64,000 nucleotides of DNA from Inquilinus limosus DSM 16000 (GTDB taxonomy: Bacteria; Pseudomonadota; Alphaproteobacteria; DSM-16000; Inquilinaceae): assembly GCF_000423185.1 (NCBI RefSeq), contig NZ_AUHM01000032.1, positions 31,001 to 95,000 of the forward strand, read 5' to 3'. Shown here piece by piece: positions 27,118 to 35,409 of this stretch; the stretch's first letter is position 1; every line of letters starts with the position of its first letter. The position numbers were made by a program, and so were the translations under genes. The notes below the pieces were generated by a model that did no database searches, was not told where the DNA came from, and was given only the letters and a program-made list of their open reading frames with translations.

Positions 27118-28121
27118 CAGCGGGCCTCCACGCGCGGATCGATCAGCGGGAACAGGAGATCGATCAGCAAGGCCGCGACCGAGACCGCGATGATCGACAC
27201 CGAGGTGATGCCGACCACCAGGCTGTAATCGCCGGCGTGGACGCCGCTGATCAGCAGCGAGCCGAGGCCGGGATAGCCGAACACCTGCTCGGTGATGATG
27301 GCGCCGTTGAAGATCGCGCCGAGCTGCAGCGCGAGGCCGGTGACCTGTGGCCCCAGCGCGTTGCGCATGACATAGGAGCCGAGAATCCGGCGCCGGCTGA
27401 CGCCAGCCAGCTCGGCATAGCCGACATAGTCCTCCGTCACGATGTTCGACACCAGCGCCCGCATGCCCATGAACCAGCCGCCGATGCCGACCGCCATCAG
27501 CGACAGGGCGGGAAGCACCGAATGGGCCAGCACGTCGAGGGCGAAGCCGAAGCTGTCCTCGCGATCGGCGTTCATGCTGGCGCCGCCGCTGATCGGCAGC
27601 ACCGGCCAGAGGAAACCGAACACGATCAGGAGCACGAAGGCGACGATGTAGTACGGGATCGGATGGACGCCCATCGACACGATCCCGGCCAGCTTGAGCA
27701 GGCGGTTGCGCCGGTAGTAGCCGGCGAGCCCGCCGATCAGGTTGCCGATGATCCAGGTCATGACCGTGGAGACGAGCAGAAGCCCGACCGTCCATGGCAT
27801 GGCCCGCCAGATCAGGGTGGACACCGGGGTCGGGAAGGCGGACAGGGATGGGCCGAAATCGCCGACGACGACCCGCCGCCAGAAGGCCAGGTACTGCTCG
27901 ACCGGCGTTCCTTCGAGGCCATAGAGCTGGCGCAGCGACGCCCGCATCATCTCCACCGCCTCGGGGCTGGTGACGCCGAAGGAGGTCGCCGCGGACACGC
28001 TCTGCTCGACCGGGTCGATCGGCGTCGAATGGGTGATGACATAGGTGATGTTCACGCCGATGAAGACGACGACCGCGAACTGCACCAGCCTTCTGGCGAG
28101 ATAGGCGAGAAAGGGCTTCAT
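27117..28121 (-). CDS. Oligosaccharide/peptide ABC permease, DppB type
   Basis: 334 aa. First helix LVQFAVVVFIGVNITYVITH, then a periplasmic domain with LYGLEGTPVEQYLAFWRR, and five helices. Coupling loop is YVGYAELAGVSRRRILGSYV followed by MRNALGPQ. Separated from the upstream binding-protein gene by 63 bp holding a strong stem-loop. Confidence 0.9.
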   Translation of the reverse strand: MKPFLAYLARRLVQFAVVVFIGVNITYVITHSTPIDPVEQSVSAATSFGVTSPEAVEMMRASLRQLYGLEGTPVEQYLAFWRRVVVGDFGPSLSAFPTPVSTLIWRAMPWTVGLLLVSTVMTWIIGNLIGGLAGYYRRNRLLKLAGIVSMGVHPIPYYIVAFVLLIVFGFLWPVLPISGGASMNADREDSFGFALDVLAHSVLPALSLMAVGIGGWFMGMRALVSNIVTEDYVGYAELAGVSRRRILGSYVMRNALGPQVTGLALQLGAIFNGAIITEQVFGYPGLGSLLISGVHAGDYSLVVGITSVSIIAVSVAALLIDLLFPLIDPRVEAR

Positions 28122-28142
28122 TCTCCGGCCCTCGGGTTGCCG

Positions 28143-28167
28143 GCGGCGCCCGCCCGGCGGGCGCCGC
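28143..28167 (-). promoter_or_regulatory. Strong stem-loop after binding-protein gene
   Basis: Perfect 11-bp inverted repeat GCGGCGCCCGC / GCGGGCGCCGC with a 3-nt spacer, 18 nt beyond the binding-protein stop and 22 nt ahead of the DppB-type start. Likely mRNA-stabilising or attenuating element setting a high binding-protein to permease ratio. Confidence 0.6.
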
Positions 28168-28184
28168 TCGGCTTGTCGCAGGGG

Positions 28185-30080
28185 TCAGGGCTGGGCTGGC
28201 TTCAGCCGCACCATCATCAGGCGCGAATTGCCCCAGTTCGGCACCGGATTGGTGTAGGGATCGTCGGCCGTCGGGTAGCCGGTCCAGTAGGTCTCGTCCA
28301 TGGCCGTGAAGACGTTGTAGGCCATCAGCGGGATGACCGGCATCTCGCGGACCATGAACCTGGCGAAGTCGCGCCCGAACTCGACCGTCCGCGGATCCTC
28401 GAAGGATACGGTGCGGATCTGCTCGATCAGCGTGTCGAGCTCCGGGCTCGCCAGGCGCTGCCAGTTGCGCGGCGACTGGGTCTTGCCCGCCGGCGCCACG
28501 AACTGGGAGTGCCAGCTGTCGAGGAAGAAGGCGAGATCCGGGTGGCCGCCATAGGTCTCGACGCTCCAGCCGATGAAGGTGTCGAAATCGCCGGCGCCGC
28601 GGCGGTCCAGCATGTTGGTGCCCTGGGCGACGTCGATCTTCGCGTCGATGCCGAACTGGCGCCATTGCTGGGCGATCATCGTGCCGGCCCGCGTCATCAC
28701 CGGGCGGGAGTCGCCCTCGACCATGATCTTGATGGAAAAAGGCTTTCCATCCGGTGTGTACCAGGCGTTGCCGCGCTTGGAATAGCCGGCCCGCTCCAGC
28801 AGCTCGGCCGCGGCGGTCGGGTTGGTCTTCCACCAGCCATAGCCGAAGGAGCGCGCGATCTCCGCCGGATCGGTCGGGATCTGATCGCCCATCGACGGGC
28901 GCAGCATCGTCGCGATCTGCTGCCCGATCGTCGGGTCATAGGGTTTGATCTTCTCCTTGCCGGTGTCGAGCTCGAAGCCGGCCAGCCAGTCCTGCAGGGG
29001 CTTGTGATAGTCGTCCGGATGGGTGCCGGTCGGCGGGACGGCGATGGCCGAGATCGTCGCGGCACCGCGGTAGGACGCCATCGCCACGGCGCGGATGTCG
29101 ATCAGCAGCGCCAGAGCCCAGCGCACGTCGCGGTTCTGGAAGGCCGGGTTCTGCTGATTGAAGATCACCGACGGCAGGGTCGGGTCGGGGTGGCCGTAGG
29201 GGAAGCCCTTGAACCAGGTCTTCAGCGACTTCGACTGCTTGGCCAGGGTGAACATGCCCTCGGGCGCGACGTCGTGGATGACGTCGAGATCGTGGTTGAG
29301 CTGCGCGATCACGCGCTTGTCCGGCGGACCGGCGTCGACATAGGCGACGTATTTCGGGCCGGGCTGGCCGTAGCGGCCGAGCGTGGTGCGCTGCCAGTCG
29401 TCGCGTCGTTGCCAGACGAACCACTTGCCGTCGGGGTCGTAGCTGTTGAGCGTGTAGGCGCCTAGCGACACCGGCTTGTTGAAGTCGAACCGCAGCGGAT
29501 CGGGCGCCTTCTCGAAGACGTGCTTCGGCATCATCCAGATGGCGTTGAAGCGCACCGTGAACAGCGCATGGAAGCGGGAGTTCGGCTTCTTCAGCCTGAA
29601 GACGACGGTCTGCGGATCGACCGCCTTGACGCTGTCGACATTGAGCGAGAGCAGCGCGCTCCAGCGCATGCCCGGCGTCTTGATCTGCGTCTCGACGGTG
29701 TAGACGAGATCGTCGGCGGTGAACTCGACGCCGTCGCTCCAGTAGATTCCGGGCCGCAGCTTCACGGTCATTTCCGTGAAGTCGGCATTGTAGATCGGCT
29801 TCTCGGCGGCCAGGGAATTCTGCCAGGAGCCGTCGAGCCCCCGCTCCGGATCGATGTACCAGAGCGTGTCGAGCGCCAGCTGGTGCAGACCGGTGTACTG
29901 CCCGCCCGCATTGATGGCCCAGATGTTGAACCAGCCGGGATTCTTGATCGTCCCCTCGGGGTTCTCGAGGATCAGCGTCTCGCGGCGCGGCAGATCCGAG
30001 ATCGTGCCCTGGGCGAACGACGCGGCCGTGCTGGCGACGAGGCCCGCAAAGGCGAGCATGAGCGATTTCATGACGCGCAT
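28185..30080 (-). CDS. Family-5 solute-binding protein for the arabino-oligosaccharide operon
   Basis: 631 aa from the ATG at 30080, which has GGGAGGAA just upstream; an earlier in-frame start at 30137 lies before that site. Signal peptide with core LMLAFAGLVASTAASFAQG, cleaved near residue 24. The mature N-terminus has RRETLILENPEG and a body rich in Trp (WFNIWAIN, WYIDPERG), as in family-5 proteins that bind oligosaccharides. It supplies the permeases downstream. The ligand is inferred from the GH51 gene: arabinose-containing oligosaccharides. Confidence 0.88.
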   Translation of the reverse strand: MRVMKSLMLAFAGLVASTAASFAQGTISDLPRRETLILENPEGTIKNPGWFNIWAINAGGQYTGLHQLALDTLWYIDPERGLDGSWQNSLAAEKPIYNADFTEMTVKLRPGIYWSDGVEFTADDLVYTVETQIKTPGMRWSALLSLNVDSVKAVDPQTVVFRLKKPNSRFHALFTVRFNAIWMMPKHVFEKAPDPLRFDFNKPVSLGAYTLNSYDPDGKWFVWQRRDDWQRTTLGRYGQPGPKYVAYVDAGPPDKRVIAQLNHDLDVIHDVAPEGMFTLAKQSKSLKTWFKGFPYGHPDPTLPSVIFNQQNPAFQNRDVRWALALLIDIRAVAMASYRGAATISAIAVPPTGTHPDDYHKPLQDWLAGFELDTGKEKIKPYDPTIGQQIATMLRPSMGDQIPTDPAEIARSFGYGWWKTNPTAAAELLERAGYSKRGNAWYTPDGKPFSIKIMVEGDSRPVMTRAGTMIAQQWRQFGIDAKIDVAQGTNMLDRRGAGDFDTFIGWSVETYGGHPDLAFFLDSWHSQFVAPAGKTQSPRNWQRLASPELDTLIEQIRTVSFEDPRTVEFGRDFARFMVREMPVIPLMAYNVFTAMDETYWTGYPTADDPYTNPVPNWGNSRLMMVRLKPAQP

Positions 30081-30158
30081 GGGTTCCTCCCCTATCCACC
30101 GGTTCTGAAGCCGGCCCGGCAGCGAGTGAAACCTCATTCGATCTAAGCGTCAATGATT

Positions 30159-30172
30159 TTGATATATATCAA
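30159..30172. promoter_or_regulatory. Palindromic operator candidate TTGATATATATCAA
   Basis: Perfect 14-bp palindrome midway between the divergent binding-protein gene (start 30080) and the regulator gene. Only AT-rich stretch nearby. Probable binding site of the ArsR-like regulator, controlling both directions. Confidence 0.55.
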
Positions 30173-30228
30173 TATCTCTGATACACATGCCTGCAATCGT
30201 GCTTGCAGCCCTCGAGGATGATCGTGCG

Positions 30229-31167
30229 ATGGATGTCCCACAGCGCCGGCTGCTGACGTTGATGGCGGGCGAAGGCGGCGAGGCGCTGGACGCGCTCGCC
30301 TCCCCCGTCAGGCTGGCCATGCTCAGGCTTCTCCGGCAGCGCGGGCCGTTGAACGTCAACCAGATCAGCAGCGAGCTGGAGCTGCCGCAGTCGACGGTCG
30401 CGATCAACGTGCAGAAGCTGGAGCGGGCCGAGCTGATCCGGACCGAGACCGTGAAGGCCAGCAAGGGGCAGCAGAAGGTCTGCTCGGCCCTCTATGACGA
30501 GATCACGGTCCGGCTCGACGATCCGGACGCGCTGCAGGACGACCGGATCATCGAGGTCGCGATGCCGATCGGCCTCTACACCACCTGCGAGGTCAGCGCC
30601 CCCTGCGGACTGTGCTCGACCGACGGCGTGCTGGGCCTTCTCGACGTCCCCGACCACTTCCTGGACCCGAACCGGATGAAGGCCTCCCTGATCTGGTTCG
30701 GCCGCGGCTTCGTCGAATACAAGTTCCCCAACAACGCCAAGGTGGTCGGGAAGGCGATAGAAGAACTCGAAGTCACCATGGAGCTGTCGTCGGAAGTGCC
30801 CGGCACCAACAGCGACTGGCCATCGGACATCACGCTGTGGATCAACCATGTCGCCGTCGCGACCTGGACGTCGCCGGGCGACTACGGCGACACCCGCGGC
30901 CGCTATACGCCGCGATGGTGGAAGCTCGCCGGCTCGCAATACGGCAAGCTCGTCACCTGGCGCGTCACCGACGAAGGGGCCTTCGTCGACGGCAACCGCG
31001 CCTCCGCCGTGACACTGGACCAGCTCCGCCTGAACGACCATCACGCGATCCGCCTCCGGATCGGCATCGAGGAGAACGCCGAGCACCCGGGCGGCCTCAA
31101 CATCTTCGGCCGGGGCTTCGGCAACCATGATCAGGACATCGTCATGCGCCTGCGCCTGCGGGCGTGA
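30229..31167 (+). CDS. ArsR-like winged-helix regulator with large C-terminal ligand domain
   Basis: 312 aa from ATG 30229 (GAGG 11 nt upstream); an ATG at 30187 gives 326 aa but lacks a ribosome site. Winged helix at about residues 15-85 (ALASPVRLAMLRLL, NVNQISSELELPQSTVAINVQKL). The C-terminal 200 residues have a Cys cluster TTCEVSAPCGLC, then beta-rich sequence with ITLWINHVAVATWTSPGDYG, reminiscent of a carbohydrate-binding jelly roll. ArsR proteins are usually about 100-120 aa, so this is a distinct long subfamily. Divergent from the oligosaccharide operon, its likely target. Confidence 0.8.
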   Translation: MDVPQRRLLTLMAGEGGEALDALASPVRLAMLRLLRQRGPLNVNQISSELELPQSTVAINVQKLERAELIRTETVKASKGQQKVCSALYDEITVRLDDPDALQDDRIIEVAMPIGLYTTCEVSAPCGLCSTDGVLGLLDVPDHFLDPNRMKASLIWFGRGFVEYKFPNNAKVVGKAIEELEVTMELSSEVPGTNSDWPSDITLWINHVAVATWTSPGDYGDTRGRYTPRWWKLAGSQYGKLVTWRVTDEGAFVDGNRASAVTLDQLRLNDHHAIRLRIGIEENAEHPGGLNIFGRGFGNHDQDIVMRLRLRA

Positions 31168-31187
31168 CGGTCCGGCGCCCGCATCGC

Positions 31188-32039
31188 TCAGCCCCCCGCA
31201 TCGGCCCAGCCCCGCGTCATATGCGCGAGGCCGGACCGGTAGACCTCTTCCTCGTCCGGGAAGAAGTCGCGCCAGACGCGGGTGGCGGCGGCGAGCGCCG
31301 GAACGCCGCGGCCGAAGGCCTCGATCGTCAGCCGGCCGTCATAGGCCGCGGCCCGCAGCGCCTGATAGGTGGCCGCCCACGGCACGTGGCCTCTGCCCGG
31401 CGTGCCGCGGTCGTTTTCCGAGACATGGACATGGATCAGGTGGCGGCTGATCGTGCCGATGGCGGCGACCGGGTCCTTCTCCTCGATATTGGCGTGGAAG
31501 GTGTCGTACATCCCCTTCACGGCGGGATGGTCGACCTCGTCGAGATAGCCGGCCAGCTGATCCATCGTGTTGAGGAAGTAGCACTCGAAGCGGTTCAGCG
31601 CCTCGAGGGCGAAGCGCACGCCGTGCCGATGGGCGTGGTCGCCGGCACGGCGGTGGAAGTCGATGCCGCGCCGGCGCTCCTCGGCCGTGGGGCCGTGGCC
31701 CGTGAAATGGCCGAGCTGCGAGTGCATCGGGCCGGCGACGATGGATGCTCCGAGCGCCCTGGCGCAATCGACCACCCATTTCGCCCGGTCCAGCGCGGCC
31801 TCGCGCTCCGCCCGGTCGCCCGAGAGGCAGTTGTGCCCCGCCCCCAGCACGCTGACGGCCGTGACGTCGAAGCCCAGCGCCGCCAGCCGCTCCCCGAGCC
31901 TGGCGTAGTCGGCGGGCGCGCCCTCGAAGACCGGGATCTCGACGCTGTCGTACCCGGTCTCCCGGAGCGCCTCCAGCAGCGGCGCATGTTCGTCGGTGAC
32001 ATGCCCCGTCCAGAGCAGCAGGTTGAAGCCGAACTTCAT
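31188..32039 (-). CDS. TIM-barrel sugar epimerase (D-tagatose/D-psicose 3-epimerase-like)
   Basis: 283 aa. Opens MKFGFNLLLWTG and contains the metal/catalytic segments FALEALNRFE, YDTFHANIEE, HVHVSENDRG and TIEAFG, in the order of Glu, Asp/His, His and Glu ligands of ketose 3-epimerases in the AP-endonuclease-2 fold. Strong GGGAGGAGGGG upstream of the ATG. Last gene of the leftward sugar ABC operon, so it probably isomerises the imported ketose or a derivative. Could also be a hydroxypyruvate-isomerase-like protein. Confidence 0.82.
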   Translation of the reverse strand: MKFGFNLLLWTGHVTDEHAPLLEALRETGYDSVEIPVFEGAPADYARLGERLAALGFDVTAVSVLGAGHNCLSGDRAEREAALDRAKWVVDCARALGASIVAGPMHSQLGHFTGHGPTAEERRRGIDFHRRAGDHAHRHGVRFALEALNRFECYFLNTMDQLAGYLDEVDHPAVKGMYDTFHANIEEKDPVAAIGTISRHLIHVHVSENDRGTPGRGHVPWAATYQALRAAAYDGRLTIEAFGRGVPALAAATRVWRDFFPDEEEVYRSGLAHMTRGWADAGG

Positions 32040-32106
32040 GCCCCCTCCTCCCTCGGCCGTCGCGGGTCGCCGGCCCGCCCCCTTCAGGCGAGATCAGCCG
32101 CGGCGC

Positions 32107-32871
32107 CTATTGCGCCGCCGACGCCTGACCCTTCGCAGCCAGCAGCTGCTGCACCATGGCCTGGACCAGCCGCGGCAGGTCATAGGGAAAGCGCGCGGTG
32201 ATCAGGTTGCCGTCGACCACGCAGGGTTCGTCGAGGACGACGGCGCCGGCATTCTCGAGGTCGATCTGGATGTTCCACACGGCGGTGGCGCGCCGGCCCT
32301 TGAGGATCCCGGCGCTGACCATCACCCATTGGCCATGGCAGATCGCGGTGGTCGGCTTGCCGGCTTCGTGCATGGCGCGGACGAAGGCCCGGGCGTGCTG
32401 GTCCATCCGCAGCGCATCGGGGTTCCAGCAGCCGCCGGGCAGCAGCACGGCGTCGTAATCCGCCGCCTTGGCCTCGTCGGTGTAGCGGTCGATCTTCAGC
32501 CAGCCGGCATTCTCCATCAGGCGGATGGCGAGGACATGGGTGGCGCATTGCGGCGGGAAGCGCAGCCCCAGTGTCGGGTCGAACTCGCCGATGCGCGGCG
32601 AGACGATGTGGACGGTGGCTCCGTGCTCGGTCAGCCAGCGATGGGCGCCCAGGATCTCCACCTCCTCCACGCCGTTGGTGCAGCAGATGGCGATGCGCTT
32701 GCCCTTCAGCAGGTTCGGATCGGAGGGCGGGTCGAACAGGAAGCTGTTGAGTTCCCGGTTCAGCTCGCCGTCCGCCGTGACCAGCAGCTCCGTGGAGATG
32801 GAGGGAACCGGAGATGTGGACATCAGCTGCTGCATCCGATGGAAGGCGGCGGCTTGATCGCGATGGCTCAT
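32107..32871 (-). CDS. DJ-1/PfpI-family protein
   Basis: 254 aa. Class-I glutamine amidotransferase-like fold: LLPGGCWNPDALR, nucleophile elbow TTAICHGQW with the reactive Cys, and the oxyanion Glu region NGVEEVE. Members include glyoxalase-III/deglycase-like enzymes and chaperones; the specific activity is not readable. About 60 N-terminal residues precede the fold, longer than usual. Encoded 3 bp from the membrane protein gene in the sugar ABC operon, so a role in carbonyl detoxification during sugar catabolism is possible. Confidence 0.82.
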   Translation of the reverse strand: MSHRDQAAAFHRMQQLMSTSPVPSISTELLVTADGELNRELNSFLFDPPSDPNLLKGKRIAICCTNGVEEVEILGAHRWLTEHGATVHIVSPRIGEFDPTLGLRFPPQCATHVLAIRLMENAGWLKIDRYTDEAKAADYDAVLLPGGCWNPDALRMDQHARAFVRAMHEAGKPTTAICHGQWVMVSAGILKGRRATAVWNIQIDLENAGAVVLDEPCVVDGNLITARFPYDLPRLVQAMVQQLLAAKGQASAAQ

Positions 32872-32874
32872 CGT

Positions 32875-33375
32875 TCACTCCCCTGGGGATGTTGAAGGAT
32901 TGTGCTCGCCGGATCCCTCCTCGCTTCCGCCCCTCCGGCGGCCCTGCAGCATCAGCGCGCCGGCCAGGACGCAGGCGATGATCGCGACCGTCCAGGTGAA
33001 GCCGTGCATGTACCAGGGCTTGGCGGCCAGTTGGGCCTTGCCGGAGAGGGTGTTGGGATCCGGCGGCTTGAGGAAGAACAGGCCGTAGAGATACGCGGCC
33101 AGGATCGCGACCAGCAGGACGAGGCAGAAGATCATGGCGACGATCATCGCCGCCTTCACCACGGTCCGCTTCGGAACGCCGGGCTGCGCCAGCGGCAGCA
33201 GGTTATTCGCCAGCGCCGCCACGACGACGATGACGCCCCCGGCCGTGAACAGCGCGATCTCGAAGGGCTGGAAGATCAGCAGGAGCGCCGCGACGCCGAG
33301 CCCGATGATCGCGTATTCCAGCCTGCGTGCGGCTGCGGGCGACAGCCCGCCATTGCCCTGGTCGTGCCTGCTCAT
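32875..33375 (-). CDS. Small integral membrane protein of the sugar ABC operon, unknown function
   Basis: 166 aa, not recognised. Four predicted helices (about residues 20-36, 42-58, 70-94 and 128-145) and polar ends; a Pro/Lys-containing loop KPPDPNTLSG faces one side. Its ATG overlaps the stop of the second ATPase (ATGA), so it is translated with the transporter. Glycerol ABC operons of rhizobia (glpSTPQUV) also carry a small membrane protein (GlpU) beside paired ATPases. The analogy in position is clear; sequence similarity is not. Confidence 0.7.
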   Translation of the reverse strand: MSRHDQGNGGLSPAAARRLEYAIIGLGVAALLLIFQPFEIALFTAGGVIVVVAALANNLLPLAQPGVPKRTVVKAAMIVAMIFCLVLLVAILAAYLYGLFFLKPPDPNTLSGKAQLAAKPWYMHGFTWTVAIIACVLAGALMLQGRRRGGSEEGSGEHNPSTSPGE

Positions 33376-34460
33376 GCGCGGACCGCCTTGCCGTCCGCGG
33401 CGAAGATGTGGGTCTGCATGGGATCCGGAATCAGATGGAGCGGCTCGCCGATCGTCACCTTCCTGTCGCGCGGGACGACCACCCGGATGTCCCCGCCGGC
33501 CTTGGTCCGCGCATGGATCAGCGTCTCGGCGCCCATCGGCTCGATCAGCTCGGTCACGGCATCGATGGTGCCGGCGGTATCCTCGGGCACGACGGTGAAG
33601 GCGCGCGGGCGCACGCCGACCGTGACCCTCCCCGGCCCCAGGGCCGCGACGGCGGGGTCAGCGAGGAGATCGACGTCCTGCTGGTCGAAAGTGACCGTCG
33701 CCTTGCCGCCGCCGTAGCCCTTGAGCTCCGCCTCGATCAGGTTCATCTGCGGCGTGCCGATGAAGCTGGCGACGAAGACATTGGCCGGTTTGGCGAAGAC
33801 CTCATGCGGGCTTCCCACCTGCTCGATCAGCCCGTCGCGCATGATCGCGATGCGGTCCGCCATGGTCAGGGCCTCGAGCTGGTCGTGGGTGACGATGACC
33901 GTGGCCTTGGACAGGTTGGAGAGCACGGCCTTGATCTGGCCGCGCATGGCGTGGCGCAGCTCCACGTCCAGCCGCGACAGCGGCTCGTCGAACAGGAAGC
34001 AGTTGGGATCGCGCACGATGGCGCGCGCGACGGCGACGCGCTGCTTCTCCCCCTCCGAGACCTGGCCCGGCATCCGGTCCAGCACATCGCGCAGATGCAG
34101 GATCTCGGCCACCCTGCCGACGCGGGCGGCGATCTCCGCCTTGCCGATGCCCTCGCGGTGCAGCGGCATCGCGATGTTCTCGCCGACCGTCAGCGCCGGA
34201 TACAGCGCGTAGAACTGGAAGACCATGGCGATGTTGCGCTTCTGCGGCGGCAGCTCGTTCATGCGCTGCCCGGCGATCACGATGTCGCCCGCCGTCGCCC
34301 GCTCCAGCCCCGCGATCATGCGCAGCGTCGTGGTCTTGCCGCAGCCCGACGGGCCGAGCAGGCAGACGACCTCCCCCGCCGCCACCGACAGGTCGGCGTC
34401 CCGGACCGCGACGAACGGGCCGAACGCCTTGGTGATCCTGCGGATCTCGATGGTCGACAT
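33372..34460 (-). CDS. Sugar ABC ATPase B (UgpC/MalK type) with degenerate signature motif
   Basis: 362 aa. Walker A GPSGCGKTT, Walker B NCFLFDEPLSRLD, intact H-loop VTHDQLEALTM, C-terminal TOBE domain. The signature is VSEGEKQR in place of LSGGQ. The partner ATPase (38109-39200) has the opposite defect, so together they would form one complete and one degenerate ATP site. Follows the MalG-type permease by 2 bp and overlaps the small membrane protein gene. Confidence 0.88.
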   Translation of the reverse strand: MSTIEIRRITKAFGPFVAVRDADLSVAAGEVVCLLGPSGCGKTTTLRMIAGLERATAGDIVIAGQRMNELPPQKRNIAMVFQFYALYPALTVGENIAMPLHREGIGKAEIAARVGRVAEILHLRDVLDRMPGQVSEGEKQRVAVARAIVRDPNCFLFDEPLSRLDVELRHAMRGQIKAVLSNLSKATVIVTHDQLEALTMADRIAIMRDGLIEQVGSPHEVFAKPANVFVASFIGTPQMNLIEAELKGYGGGKATVTFDQQDVDLLADPAVAALGPGRVTVGVRPRAFTVVPEDTAGTIDAVTELIEPMGAETLIHARTKAGGDIRVVVPRDRKVTIGEPLHLIPDPMQTHIFAADGKAVRA

Positions 34461-34462
34461 GG

Positions 34463-35407
34463 CTATTTCCTGACCGTGCCGAAGGTGACGCCGCGCAGCA
34501 GGTGCTCCTGCAGGAAGAAGGTGACGAGGAAGACCGGGATCAGGAACAGCGTCTCGATCGCGGCCAGCAGGGTCCAGTCGGTGCCGCGGCCGCCGGAGGA
34601 GACGGCCTGGTTCATCGCCACGGGCACGGTGCGCGTGTCGGGCCCGGTCAGGAGGAGGGCGAACAGGAACTCGTTCCAGGTCAGGATCAGGCCGAACACG
34701 AAGGTCGCGGCGAGGCCCGCGACGACCTGCGGCAGGCAGATCTTCCAGAACACCTTGACCTCGGACGAGCCGTCGATGCGGGCGGCGTCCTCGACATCGG
34801 GCGAGAGCTCGTCGAAGAAGCTCTTCATCATCCAGATGGTGAAGGCCAGGTTGAAGGCGGTGTAGAGCAGGATGATGCCGGGATAGGACCCGGACAGGCC
34901 CGCCGCGCGGAACATCAGGATCACCGGGATGATGACGACGATGGCCGGCAGCATCCGGGTGGTCAGGATGATGAAGAGATAGGTGTCGTTGCCCTTGAGC
35001 GGGTAGCGCGAGAAGCCGTAGGCCGCCAGCGTGCCGAGGACGAGGGCGAGCAGGACCGAGACGGTCGCGATCACGATCGAGTTGAAGAAGAAGCGGTCGA
35101 AGCCGGTCGGCTCCGGCTGCCCGCCGGCCGTCATCACCCGCGAGAACACCGAGCCGAAATTCTCCAGCGTCGGGGAGAAGACGAAGCGGTCGGGGATCAG
35201 GCCGAACAGCGAGGTCGGCGACAGCGTCGGCGGCACCGACAGCGCCAGCTCCTGCGGCTTGATGGCGGTGAAGATGATGAACAGCACCGGCAGGAAGTAG
35301 ACGAAGCTGACGCCCGCCACGACCAGGGTGCGTCCCCAGCCGGCCTCCGCGACGCCGTGGCTGCGGCGAAACCCGATGCGTTCCCAGATGGAGGGGCCGG
35401 AGGCCAT
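34463..35407 (-). CDS. Sugar ABC permease, MalG type
   Basis: 314 aa. Six helices, with the EAA coupling motif around DAARIDGSSEVKVFWKICLP and the conserved LTWNEFLFALLLTG. About 40 residues precede the first helix. It starts 2 bp after the MalF-type stop. Forms the channel with the upstream permease. Confidence 0.9.
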   Translation of the reverse strand: MASGPSIWERIGFRRSHGVAEAGWGRTLVVAGVSFVYFLPVLFIIFTAIKPQELALSVPPTLSPTSLFGLIPDRFVFSPTLENFGSVFSRVMTAGGQPEPTGFDRFFFNSIVIATVSVLLALVLGTLAAYGFSRYPLKGNDTYLFIILTTRMLPAIVVIIPVILMFRAAGLSGSYPGIILLYTAFNLAFTIWMMKSFFDELSPDVEDAARIDGSSEVKVFWKICLPQVVAGLAATFVFGLILTWNEFLFALLLTGPDTRTVPVAMNQAVSSGGRGTDWTLLAAIETLFLIPVFLVTFFLQEHLLRGVTFGTVRK

Positions 35408-35409
35408 GG

